Source: Hydractinia symbiolongicarpus
Lineage: Eukaryota; Cnidaria; Hydrozoa; Anthoathecata; Hydractiniidae
NCBI RefSeq assembly: GCF_029227915.1
Contig: NC_079876.1
Location: 29,981,828-30,045,827, forward strand
DNA length: 64,000 nucleotides
Direction of reading: 5' to 3'
This document shows positions 25,001-34,724 of this stretch, in pieces (the first letter of the stretch is position 1; each line of letters opens with the position of its first letter). The notes below the pieces were generated by a model. It searched no databases. It saw only the letters and a list, made by a program, of their open reading frames with translations, and was not told where the DNA came from. The position numbers and the translations under genes are program-made.

Positions 25001-26768
25001 TTTTGTAATCATGATCACACTTACCACAAGTAGTAAATGTGTCAGGCACCGTTAAGAAACAAAGTAAGGCTGCGCATTTTATAAGCCAATTAAATCGAAA
25101 AAATGTTGTTCCTAAAGAATACTTAAAACAAAGTTTTTAAGTTTGTGCTATTATTATTTTCGTTTTCAAATAAAAAAAAATCAACTTTAAAATTCATTCA
25201 GAAAATTTACCTACATTTTAACAAAATTTATAATATTTAATTCATTTTATTATGAAACATCTCTGAGTGAGAGCATTCGAACTGAGAACATTAATGGCTT
25301 GTGCTTGAAAATAATTGTGTGTATGTTTCGCCTGTAAGTGCAGTTTTGCATACTTGCTTCATCCGTGCTACGTCAGCGTTCACCTCCACATTAAATAAGA
25401 ACCGCATGGCTGGATTTCTTGTGTAAGAGCTGGTTACCAACAACGAAGGGGCCAGACAATAGAGATTCATGTCTATGGAGTTCTTTAAACTAAATCAGGA
25501 GTCGGTGAATTAGCTAGGATTGTCAGGTTGCCTATAAACAGGCTTGTTTCTGAATTACTAAGTAGCGTTGGTGTTTAGGGTTCACCACATTTCTGTCCAT
25601 CCCGCATCAATTGTGAGATAAAGAAATTCAGATGTCCTACTTCTGTACAGTTTTTGGATGATAGAAAAAAATATTTAGGGCGTGTACTATGCACGCCTAA
25701 CTTCACTTTATGACGTGCAGTCTGTTGCACCAGCCAACAAGATTTTGCCGTGTGATACCCTGCACGCCAGATATTTTACTCCTGTTCAAGCCTGATAATA
25801 TTTCTGCAACCATTTGTTAAAAGTACATTTATTTTCTTTATCAGTGTTTCAAGATCTATACAATGAATGCAACGGATAGACAATCTTTTTTGGAAATGCA
25901 TTGCTGACATAAGCAAACCATCTAGTGATAATAATATATTGTTGCCAAATATAGTTTTTTTTTTTTTTTGTTCTATTATTTAATATACACATGCATTCTA
26001 CCTCCAGTAGCATTTTTGTGTCTAGGAAATTCACTGTCATCCTTTAAATTTCCAGCTATGTTCAGATTTATTCCAGAGAGAGAGATAGAGATGTGCATAC
26101 TTTACATTGCTAGCCTCACAAATATTGAGGGTTATACCATGTCTATTATTTCCAGGAGGGGCCATGGCTTAGATGGGGAGTCCCAGAGTATTTAATGCTC
26201 ATTTTGGGCAAGGCAGACCCAATTAGGGTCGCGCTCTACCAGACAACTCGCTGCAACATCCAACGGCCCACACATTGTGCCATCTCCCCAATTTCCCTCA
26301 CATGGCTTGGGCTTATTGGGGTAGCAACAACAAAGGATTCTTCAAAAGATAAAAGTAAGTTTCACTTTTGTTTCGCGTTTTATTTACTTTTTTCCATGTT
26401 TATTTACATTTAGTGCCACCATATATAAACTTTAAACACAGTTGCTATGGTTAGCGGGCAATATCATGAAATATTACCCGCTATGAGGTAAGTTCTAACC
26501 AATCACATTGTGCGATTTACGAAAATATCGATGCCACCCCCCCTTTACCCGGGTAATAAATTGTATAATCACCACATGTGTATGATTTTCTTTTAAGATA
26601 ATTAAGGTGTGAAAAATCAACAAACAGGGAAGTAAGTCTTTTTGCTCTAGTCGGTTCCTAAAAATGCAGCAAGCTAACAAAACAACACAAAACAAGTTAC
26701 TTACTTCCATTTACAACAGAAATAGCGGCTAGCAGTAGCAACGCATAAACGCCACATGTTCTTGTCAT
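19083..26768 (-). CDS. ctns: Cystinosin, lysosomal cystine/H+ symporter (copy 2)
   Basis: Eleven exons with the same phases as copy 1: 26705-26768, 23273-23348, 22829-22904, 22580-22692, 21894-22008, 21443-21468, 21116-21215, 20162-20281, 19824-19994, 19510-19627, 19083-19255. They total 1152 bases, 383 aa, with no internal stop. Exon lengths equal copy 1 except exon 1 (+15 bases, a longer signal peptide starting [17 protein letters not shown]) and exon 11 (+3, an extra Asp in the tail). PQ-loop motifs, the conserved acidic residue after PQ-loop 2 and the YESI sorting motif are all kept. Exon 3 uses a GTTATT donor where copy 1 has GTAATC. Exon 6 reads VYVNYKRK rather than VIMNYKRK. Introns are not alignable over most of their length, so this duplication is much older than R1/R2. 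The exon length conservation argues that both genes are functional. Confidence 0.92.
21307..21433 (+). repeat. AGGCGAAA minisatellite in ctns-2 intron 6
   Basis: Roughly a dozen short units of the type AGGCGAAA/AGGTGAAA alternate with AAT, AC or GC joiners, giving a ~20-bp higher period (AAACAGGCGAAATAAGGCG). It ends about 10 bases downstream of exon 6's donor in genomic coordinates (gene orientation: just inside the intron). It is absent from the corresponding ctns-1 intron. Confidence 0.85.
23640..23900 (+). repeat. GC-richer dispersed repeat in ctns-2 intron 1
   Basis: An island of higher GC in an AT-rich intron, with CCCCACCAGGGGGC, CGCCCCTGGACCCC and GGCGCCGCCCCTGG, and a short chance ORF. 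The composition differs sharply from its surroundings, which suggests a transposon fragment. Family not identified. Confidence 0.4.
24040..24680. repeat. Head-to-head inverted repeats with AT-rich palindrome
   Basis: At 24246-24300 a near-perfect palindrome runs from TTCACTAATCTATATAA to TATAGATTAGTGAA. Either side of it lies related sequence in opposite orientation: about 24050-24240 reads with GGTGGTCCCTAGTTACC, and about 24480-24660 reads with GGGTAGGGACCACC and TGACGTCAT. This looks like two copies of one non-autonomous family facing each other, or a foldback element. Confidence 0.55.
24655..25797. mobile_element. TIR element in ctns-2 intron 1
   Basis: The left end TAATCAGGCTTGGACAAGA pairs with a right end whose reverse complement is ATTATCAGGCTTGAACAGGA. 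Inside, about 24880-25560 matches, in inverted orientation, the block at 55330-56740 inside the CTDSPL2 intron (for example ATTTCTTGTGTAAGAGCTGG against its reverse complement with a few changes). No transposase ORF, so non-autonomous. Confidence 0.55.
26084..26240 (+). mobile_element. SINE body fragment (headless)
   Basis: Contains TCACAAATATTGAGGG, GGAGGGGCCATGGC and TTAATGCTCATTTTG. The same series occurs in reverse complement at 27615-27770. The tRNA-like head present in that copy is missing here, so this is a 5'-truncated insertion in ctns-2 intron 1. Confidence 0.65.
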
Positions 26769-26888
26769 TTTTAACTTTTTAAATTGTATTTATAGGTATA
26801 GCTGATACACTTTGTTAGTTAGCTAGAGTTACAGACTTATATATTTCATTTCCCTCTCCTAGCTTTCGTTGAGTTGATCAGACCGAAC

Positions 26889-26896
26889 TCACGTGA
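26889..26896. promoter_or_regulatory. CLEAR-like palindrome TCACGTGA upstream of ctns-2
   Basis: Same octamer as upstream of ctns-1, here 121 bp before the ATG at 26768. The flanking promoter sequence is otherwise diverged between the paralogues, which makes the shared site more notable. Confidence 0.6.
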
Positions 26897-27614
26897 TAAG
26901 GTTTGTTGTTATTTGTTCAATCGGATCCATTTTTTGAAAAACTGTCCGCGGAATAAAACAACCGGTTTTCATTTACTCTAGAATAATTTAATGCCACTAC
27001 AGTTGTAAGACAATGTTATTTGGCGACTAAAATCATGATTTTAGCTATTTTGGCAATATCAAGCTTTATTTAAAGAAAAATATATTTAAATTTAGCATAA
27101 ACGTTATAATATAATACTTTTACATAAAAATAATTTAGAACTTGTGGAAACACTACCAAAAAACGGATGCATTGCTATGAAAAAACGGGGCTTAGGCAAT
27201 AAATGAAAGTACTTTGCTGGGGGGACTTCACCCACTTCTTCGAAATAGAAAGCGTACCAGTTGTTGTCGACTGATCGACGAGTGGAGATTAGCGTTGTTT
27301 GACTTGCTACATCAAGCTAAATGGTAGGTTATCATTTCAAATTTGATTTTGCATGGATATTTAGATGTGCATTATAACACCAAAACCGACTTCCGCCAGG
27401 CACCATAACTAGACTAAACTTTAGAATACAATACACCTTTACGATAATTCGGGAAAACTAACACTTCATCGCAGCTTATTTTACGATCAGAGGAGGTAAA
27501 CATCACACTTTTATAAGAGTTTATTAAGGAGAAAACACGTTTTTTCGTAATAACTTTTCTTGCCGCGTTTTGTTTTTAATGAAAAGTACACATAAGTTGT
27601 ATCTTATTATTAGG
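26897..27614. other. Intergenic sequence upstream of ctns-2
   Basis: AT-rich sequence with no ORF or element that I can identify. It would contain any distal ctns-2 promoter elements. Confidence 0.4.
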
Positions 27615-27840
27615 GCTTTAATTGGGTCTGCGTAGCTCAAAATGAGCATTAAATACTCTAGGACTCTCCATCTACGCCATGGCCCCTCCTGGAAATAATA
27701 GACAGGGTATATCCCTCGATATTTGTGAGGCTAGCCATGTAACATATGCACATCTATCTATCTATCTGTCAAGACGAATCGAACCCCGGTCACCCGGCAC
27801 AGAGTACGAGAGCTATAACCACTAATCTACGACGCCACAA
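27615..27840 (-). mobile_element. tRNA-derived SINE with A and B boxes
   Basis: Read on the minus strand, the head has an A-box-like TAGATTAGTGGTTATAGC (27812-27829). About 35 bases later comes a B-box-like GGGGTTCGATTCGTC (27773-27789), then a short TATC microsatellite (about 27747-27770) and the body shared with 26084-26240. The acceptor-stem halves do not pair well, so this is a SINE promoter head, not a tRNA gene. Confidence 0.7.
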
Positions 27841-28959
27841 TTAAAGTTTCCTGAAAATTTGAAAGAAATTGATATGACAGAAGTTAAAAAACTGGAGAAA
27901 ACATGCTTTCGTCTCTAACAAACTCTCATAAAAACACGATTTTTACCTCCTTTTTTTCCGATAATGTAAAACAATGCCCCCCCCCCCCCTCTGTCTGTCC
28001 CTGTATGTTGCTGTGTCGTTTGGGAGAAAGAACTTCTGGACTTCTTTTTAATATGATATACAATTTTTTCAATTATTATTATGAATCGAACGGCACCACA
28101 ATATTTCTGTAGCCTGAATGATTTTAGTTAGTGATAATTACTTAACTTTCTGAAAGTCACATGTAATAATGTTGTAGTCACAATTAATGAGAGCAGCTTA
28201 AACAAAACCAAAGTTATTGTTATATAAAAATTTTACAACAAAATTACGTTGCCAATTTTTTGTCGACGCGATACGGTTTCTTCGCATTTTACGTCGGCAG
28301 TGCCAAATGTTGACGCTAATTTTAAGTATTCAGAAGGTGTTATCTACTTATTGTTTACATCTAAAAAGAAAAAAAACGTGTTTTCCAATGTAAGCAAGTT
28401 AATAAAGCACACTGAAATAAGTTTAACCATACAACTTGGCCTAATTAAATTGTCTAGGTCACTTGGTAACGTGGATTGAACCTTGACATCGGAGCATAAA
28501 ACTTTGCCACCATATCAACATGACGCTGATGTGTATTATGCTGCTATTCTGTAAAATATACATTAATACCCAATCAAAACAAATGACGGACTTAAAAAGC
28601 TATAATGTTAAAGAACAAAATGTGTCAATAATAAGCGAGAAGGTTATTTCGATTGGAATAAAAGAGAAAGTTACTTAGGCATGACAGAAACTTGTTATCA
28701 GCGGAAAAAATGTGATGATAATTTGGAGCATTATTTACAGTTATCAGTTGATATTTAATTAACAATTAAGGAAGTATAAATGTGTTACAGCTGAATTCTA
28801 CTTCCATTTTTGTAAATTAAGGGCGTAATATTTAACCTGACAACCCTTCTGGCGTAATAATTACCATCCCTCACTACTTCAAATTTTGTTTCATTAAAAA
28901 ACGTATTGTTGTGATTTGCCGGGCATAATCCTGGTTAAGTGACAATTGAAGATTCTCTG
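27841..28959. other. Intergenic sequence without recognised gene
   Basis: AT-rich. It holds a C homopolymer (about 27977-27990) and short ORFs (for example 28249-28479) with no domain or family resemblance. I see no supportable gene. Confidence 0.4.
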
Positions 28960-29415
28960 AGCCGTTAAGGGGTAGTATTTGTTGAAGCAAGAATGTGTTA
29001 TCCGCAAAACCTCAACAAAGTGATAGTGGGACGTTAAACGAACTTTAGGGATGATAATGGTGTTGTGTATAAGATTTGTATTGTTGGTAAGAACTAGATC
29101 AAGAATGTTGTCTTAAATATGTGTAGGTTCAGTGACAATTTGAAGGTTTAATTCTTCCATAAGTTCTTTTAAGGATTCAATTATTTGTTTTTCGCCAAAG
29201 GTTGCACCAGTACTTGGAGAACAGTCTGGCCAACGAGTGTGTGGTAGGTTAAAATTTCTGCCCAATATAATGTCAGGAGTAGGAGTAATGTCACTAAATA
29301 GCTTTTTCAGCTGATCGATAACAGGTGCAAATTGCAGGTTGGTTGATATATGTTTTCCAATTTGATCATCTGCTTGTCTGTACACTGCAGCTAAAATTTG
29401 TACTGCTTGAGTGAA
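28960..29415 (-). pseudogene. LINE fragment: AP-endonuclease domain
   Basis: A minus-strand frame (29113-29385) contains PDIILGRNFNLPHTRWPD, the endonuclease core in which the usual GGDFN has become GRNFN. It then reads VTEPTHI followed by a stop. Past the stop the same frame continues DNILDLVLTNN, another endonuclease hallmark of jockey/CR1-type LINEs. Upstream the frame extends to AVYRQADD. No ORF1, RT or 3' tail is nearby, so this is an isolated, decayed piece. Confidence 0.75.
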
Positions 29416-29936
29416 TGCTCAATACTTCAAATGTCGTTGCTGTATCAGATTGAAGATATATTGCAACACCATCTGTTGCTTATCTGCGATTTTCTTTTCT
29501 TCAGGAACTTTCTGCGCGAAACATTTTCTTTACTTGATATCAACTCTTCGTCTTTCACTTCACAAGTGATTGTTTTTTCTCCAATTTTGCAAAACAAGTA
29601 AAAAATGTAAGTAAGTTTAAAACAGGTTGTTAGATTTTAGTTAACTTTCATTGACACATATCAGTCTTGTCAATAATGGATAGGTGCGTGTGTGGCAAAT
29701 AACAAGCCTAAATGTCTTTAATTAGTCTGCCTGTTGTTTTAAACAAATATTCACATGTAATGTAAATTGGGAGTGTTATGGTAACATAAAAAAAAGTTTT
29801 AAAAAATGCAAATTTTTCTTTTTATTATATAATCATTTCGATTTATTTATATACTTTTATATTTGAAAAGAAATCTTGATCTGTTTTTTACTTGTCTTTT
29901 ATTTTATTTTCTAGTTGTGGAATTAATAATATTACT
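29416..29936 (+). other. Upstream region and 5' UTR exon start of SMCR8
   Basis: No coding sequence is seen upstream. A pyrimidine tract ending TTTTCTAG (to 29914) sits 22 bases before the SMCR8 ATG. The coding exon therefore probably begins at 29915 as an internal exon, with at least one untranslated exon upstream that I could not place. Confidence 0.5.
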
Positions 29937-32900
29937 ATGAAAACAGCCAATGACTTTATATCACAACTAGTGGATGATGGGTACCCATCACAACCCTGGC
30001 CATCTTCCACATTTGAAAATGACTTCATTCTGTTGTCAGAATTTTCAGAAATGGTTGGACCAAAACCAATTTTCACAATTCCGATGCAGCAAAATTCAAA
30101 ATTTGATTTAAATGAGTTTGCTGTACGAATAATGTCTGTAGATTGTGTGTCGATAATGCAAACCACTGATTTTTCAAGTTTCAACATTGCTGGTGATATT
30201 CAGGTAATTTTGGTTTTGTAAACATTCTTAATGAGCACCAACCAATAAACAATTAGAAGCTGGCGAAACAGCTCTCTTTACAGGCTAGTTTCCATTGGTA
30301 CAATATATTGTGCAAAATAAATTGTAGAGATATAACCACAAGATGTACAATATATTGTGACTTCAAAGGTCACATTTCTTTTAAAAATAAAATCAGTTTG
30401 ATTTGAAGTATAACTAGTAGCAGGTTTCTATTAAGCCAATTTTAAAAGAATTAAAAGTATCTTTTGTTTTCTTTGCATTTAAGCATTATCAAAACAGAAG
30501 TGTAAACTATTTATATCCTTCTTGTATATAATTGTGCAGAATTGTACACTAGTTCTACAATGTACAATATAACGTACAATTTGCATGTAAATTGTGTAAA
30601 ATGTCTTCATCGACATTTCTAATCCTGTTCAAATGACATTTTTATATTTTTATTTTTATATTTTATTTTTTCATATATTTTCAGGCAATTTTGTGCTTTT
30701 AAAACACTAACAGAATTCTTTTACAATCCTCCCTTTTGTTGCTATGCAGGTTGTACTAACAGAATTCCTTTGCAATCATTTTGTTGCTTTGCAGGATGCA
30801 CTAACAAAATTCCTTTGCAATCATTTTGTTGCTTTGCAGGTTGTACTAACAAAATTCCTTTGCAATCATTTTGTTGCTTTGCAGGTTGTACTAACAGAAT
30901 TCCTTTGCAATCATTTTGTTGCTTTGCAGGTTGTACTAACAGAATTCCTTTGCAATCATTTTGTTGCTTTGCAGGTTGTACTAACAGAATTCCTTTGCAA
31001 TCATTTTGTTGCTTTGCAGGATGCACTAACAAAATTCCTTTGCAATCATTTTGTTGCTTTGCAGGTTGTACTAACAGAATTCCTTTGCAATCATTTTGTT
31101 GCTTTGCAGGTTGTACTAACAGAATTCCTTTGCAATCATTTTGTTGCTTTGCAGGTCGTACTAACAGAATTCCTTTACAATCCTCTCTTTTGTTGCTTTG
31201 CAGGTTGTACTAACAGAATTCCTTTGCAATCATTTTGTTGCTTTGCAGGTTGTACTAACAGAATCCCTTTGCAATCATTTTGTTGCTTTGCAGGATGCAC
31301 TAACAAAATTCCTTTGCAATCATTTTGTTGCTTTGCAGGATGCACTAACAAAATTCCTTTGCAATCATTTTGTTGCTTTGCAGGTTGTACTAACAGAATC
31401 CCTTTGCAATCATTTTGTTGCTTTGCAGGATGCACTAACAAAATTCCTTTGCAATCATTTTGTTGCTTTGCAGGTTGTACTAACAGAATCCCTTTGCAAT
31501 CCTCTCTTTTGTTGCTTTGCAGGTTGTACTAACAGAATTCCTTTGCAATCATTTTGTTGCTTTGCAGGTTGTACTAACAGAATCCCTTTGCAATCCTCTC
31601 TTTTGTTGCTTTGCAGGATGCACTAACAAAATTCCTTTGCAATCATTTTGTTGCTTTGCAGGTTGTACTAACAGAATCCCTTTGCAATCATTTTGTTGCT
31701 TTGCAGGATGCACTAACAAAATTCCTTTGCAATCATTTTGTTGCTTTGCAGGATGCACTAACAAAATTCCTTTGCAATCATTTTGTTGCTTTGCAGGTTG
31801 TACTAACAGAATCCCTTTGCAATCATTTTGTTGCTTTGCAGGATGCACTAACAAAATTCCTTTGCAATCATTTTGTTGCTTTGCAGGTTGTACTAACAGA
31901 ATCCCTTTGCAATCCTCTCTTTTGTTGCTTTGCAGGTTGTACTAACAGAATTCCTTTGCAATCATTTTGTTGCTTTGCAGGTTGTACTAACAGAATCCCT
32001 TTGCAATCCTCTCTTTTGTTGCTTTGCAGGATGCACTAACAAAATTCCTTTGCAATCATTTTGTTGCTTTGCAGGTTGTACTAACAGAATTCCTTTGCAA
32101 TCCTCTCTTTTGTTGCTTTGCAGGTTGTACTAACAGAATCCCTTTGCAATCATTTTGTTGCTTTGCAGGATGTACTAACAGAATTCCTTTGCAATCATTT
32201 TGTTGCTTTGCAGGTTGTACTAACAGAATTCCTTTGCAATCCTCCATTTTTTTGTTTTGTAGGTTGTACTAACAGAATCAAAAGAAGGTGCTGTTGCTTA
32301 CGTACACCATTTTGTTCTTTACGATATTTGCGCACGTGGCTTTGTTCGTCCATACTGTCTGGCGTACATCACTCGAAATTATACTGAACTGATGGCGAAA
32401 TTCAACGATCTGTTAGGATACTTTCAAACTGTTTCGTCTTTATACCACTTCGGTAATACTCTGAATTTCCTCCTTGATCTGTCGCTACGGATGCAACATT
32501 TGACAGAGCTTAAAGATGCCTTACAATGCAGCACGAAAGATATTTGCATTGATGGTAAGACTCTCACACAATCACAGAAAGAAAGCATCTCCCTAGCATC
32601 ATTAGATGAATCTATGCAACAATTGAAAGAACTAACTTCAATCTTCAAAGCTTATTGCGAGCGGGATATGTTTCAAGAACATCGTGATATTTTTCGACAA
32701 AGGTATGAAGAGATTCTCAACTGTAGCGTAGACACGACGGAATCAAGTGAAACAGACTCCTGCGCAGTGGATGAAGGCATTCCACAAGAAGATGGGTTTC
32801 AACTTGATATTGAGGGTGACGGCATTACCATAGAACCCAAGTCCGCTCACCATGTGCCATCTGATGTTGTGTCTTCCATATTAGGTGAGTGGTTTTCCAT

Positions 32901-34724
32901 ATTTGGCGAGTGATTTTCCATATGAGGCGAGTGATTTCTGTCTTTCTGTTTGAAAATATTAAAAATACAACACGATGGTGTTTGCATAGAATTCTTTTTT
33001 AAATTCTTTTCAGACTGGAATAACATTTTGATAAATGCCTTAAAGGTTTACTAAAGTTTTAAATTTTCACCTGGCGTTCATTTTAAGGGCGTTTATTTTT
33101 AAACAAGGGCGGATTTTTTTGCCAAAAAAACTATTCTGTAGCAGTTAGTGAGAGATGCCTTTTACGACTAACCAAAAATATTTCGAAAGCATTCTATTTG
33201 GATATGATACACCTATTGTCAAAGACGTAAATTATCCCGAGTTAATATTTAGCAAGAGAAAAATTTACTTATTTATTTTTAGGGAAGAAATATGACAAAC
33301 CCCTTCGAAATTTAAACACACTTTGTGACGTGACATTTGATCCTGGAATTGAGATGCTTAAGTATTGTTTAGACTCGATTACTCACGAAGAGTATTCAAA
33401 ACATACTTCGCCTTCTCTAAATGGTACATTCAACCAAGCGTCTAAACTGCAGTTTGGTATGTTTGAGTTTTCTGTGACGCCCTTCTCTTCCGCTCACCGC
33501 GGTTGTGATTTGCATACCAAGGAAACAGCATGTCAGTCTTCTTTACAAAACCTATTGCTTGTGAAAGCTGGGTACGAGCTTCGCGAATCTAACGCTTCAA
33601 ACAAAGTGGATATCATCAAACTTGACTCGGTAGACGGCACACAAAAAGTGACGATGAATATCAACAATTCTTTCCTATCTGATTTAAAAATAACAAATAT
33701 ACCCTCTCCTGTACATAGTTCGTCAAAGTTGCCGGTCCGATTAGATTCTTACGTCAATATACCGTCAGTGACGTCCGATGTAGCGCTTGACGTGCATTCA
33801 TCGACGTCACAACAAAGTAGCACCGTTAATATCAGTGCAAACCAGAGCGAAGGTTCACCAGACTCTTTTAAAGATGCGTTAGAACATTTTTCCAGCAAGA
33901 GTTCCACGCCTGATTCGCTTTTCACAAAAATTGAATTCAACCGTTGCAGTAGTGTCATAAGCACCGCGAGCAGTTTTTCAAATACTTCCGAACATTTGAA
34001 GTATTCTAAAGTTTCGTTATTGTCTTTACGAAAGAAATATTCGTTTCTTCCTCATGCCGTGTTTTCGTTGTTCATTGGTCGTCCCTTGATCGTACTTGGT
34101 GAAGAGAAGCATATGAAGAACATAAAACGGATTATATACGGATTTGCTAACTTTCTTGTTACAAGTGACCACGCGGTGAGGAAAATCATTCCATGGTCAA
34201 CGGAGATGATTAAATTGGAAGAAATGGAGAAAGTTGGATTGTGTGGCTTAATGAAAAGTAACAGCGGTATTTCAAACTCTTTAAAACCTTATGTATCAAT
34301 AATAGATTATGAAAACCAAACATTGGTTGCTCCTGTCTATACCGGTAAATTTCTGGCAGATATGTTCGAGACAAGTAAACATTTTACGACAGAACATGTC
34401 TATAGGAGATATGTGCATCAGATATTTTCACAAATCATGAACATTGTTTATGTACAGTTCACGGCGAAATATGCACAGTCCGGTAAATACGGCGTAGCGA
34501 ATATATACGGCTTGCGCTTATATGGTGATATACATATGATGCAGGGAAAGTTATTAGCAGGCGATTTATTGATATTGCGAGAATTGGTTGAAAGACTTCG
34601 AGAGCAAGTGATGAGTGCTGTGTGTAATGAAGGAGATTTAGAGATGATTGTAACGGCTGCAAGAAAGACCATCAAGTTGAATACACTTAAGTCTTCACTT
34701 TTTGTCAACAAAAATAAGAAGTGA
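29937..34724 (+). CDS. SMCR8: SMCR8, DENN-family partner of C9orf72
   Basis: Three coding exons, 29937-30203, 32263-32884 and 33283-34724, join in phase to 2331 bases (776 aa; human about 937). The N-terminal longin/uDENN part has FILLSEFSEMVGPKPIFTIP and RIMSVD. Exon 2 opens VVLTESKEGAVAYVHHFVLY, then DICARGFVRPYC. The Arg in that motif (R114 here) aligns with the proposed GAP arginine finger of human SMCR8 (R147). The middle is Ser/Thr-rich and disordered. The C-terminal DENN part has HAVFSLFIGRPLIVLGE and ends shortly after the helical region, with stop at 34722. SMCR8 forms a complex with C9orf72 and WDR41 that acts on small GTPases at lysosomes and in autophagy. Odd feature: the 2.06-kb first coding intron ends in a tandem array of splice-acceptor copies. 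Confidence 0.92.
30684..32262 (+). repeat. Tandem array of 33 duplicated 3' splice sites in SMCR8 intron
   Basis: From 30750 there are 33 head-to-tail units, 26 of 45 bp and seven of 49 bp (those starting 31155, 31474, 31568, 31887, 31981, 32075, 32214). A decayed unit precedes them from 30684. Each unit runs GTTGTACTAACAGAAT, CCTTTGCAATC, then a T-rich tract and TTTGCAG. The first 16 bases equal the first 16 bases of exon 2 (from 32263). The unit is therefore a duplication across the intron/exon border. A second unit type has GATGCACTAACAAAAT. Units 12-20 (31249-31661) and 21-29 (31662-32074) form a 413-bp higher-order duplication. Two frames of the 45-bp unit are open, so long spurious ORFs appear on both strands. 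Confidence 0.97.
32214..32263 (+). promoter_or_regulatory. Presumed functional branch point and 3' splice site of SMCR8 exon 2
   Basis: The last unit has TACTAAC at 32218-32224 and a longer T tract than any other unit (CCATTTTTTTGTTTTGTAG). The AG at 32261-32262 is followed by GTT of exon 2. It is the only acceptor ending TAG rather than CAG. Only this site continues the conserved SMCR8 frame. The branch A at 32223 is 39 bases from the AG, and the only intervening AG lies too close to the branch to be used normally. Confidence 0.75.

Noticed and set aside
27770-27840. tRNA gene
   Set aside because: A and B boxes are present but the acceptor stem does not pair, and the sequence continues into a body repeated at 26.1 kb, so it is a SINE head.
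30750-32262. CRISPR-like or satellite array
   Set aside because: Units are contiguous with no unique spacers, in a eukaryotic intron, and clearly derived from the adjacent exon border.
30742-32387. Many overlapping ORFs on both strands with 15-residue repeats (QVVLTEFLCNHFVAL and reverse-strand QPAKQQNDCKGILLV)
   Set aside because: They are translations of the intronic 45-bp splice-acceptor array. Two forward frames and one reverse frame of the unit happen to lack stops, and each frame breaks at the 49-bp units. They are not a repeat protein.
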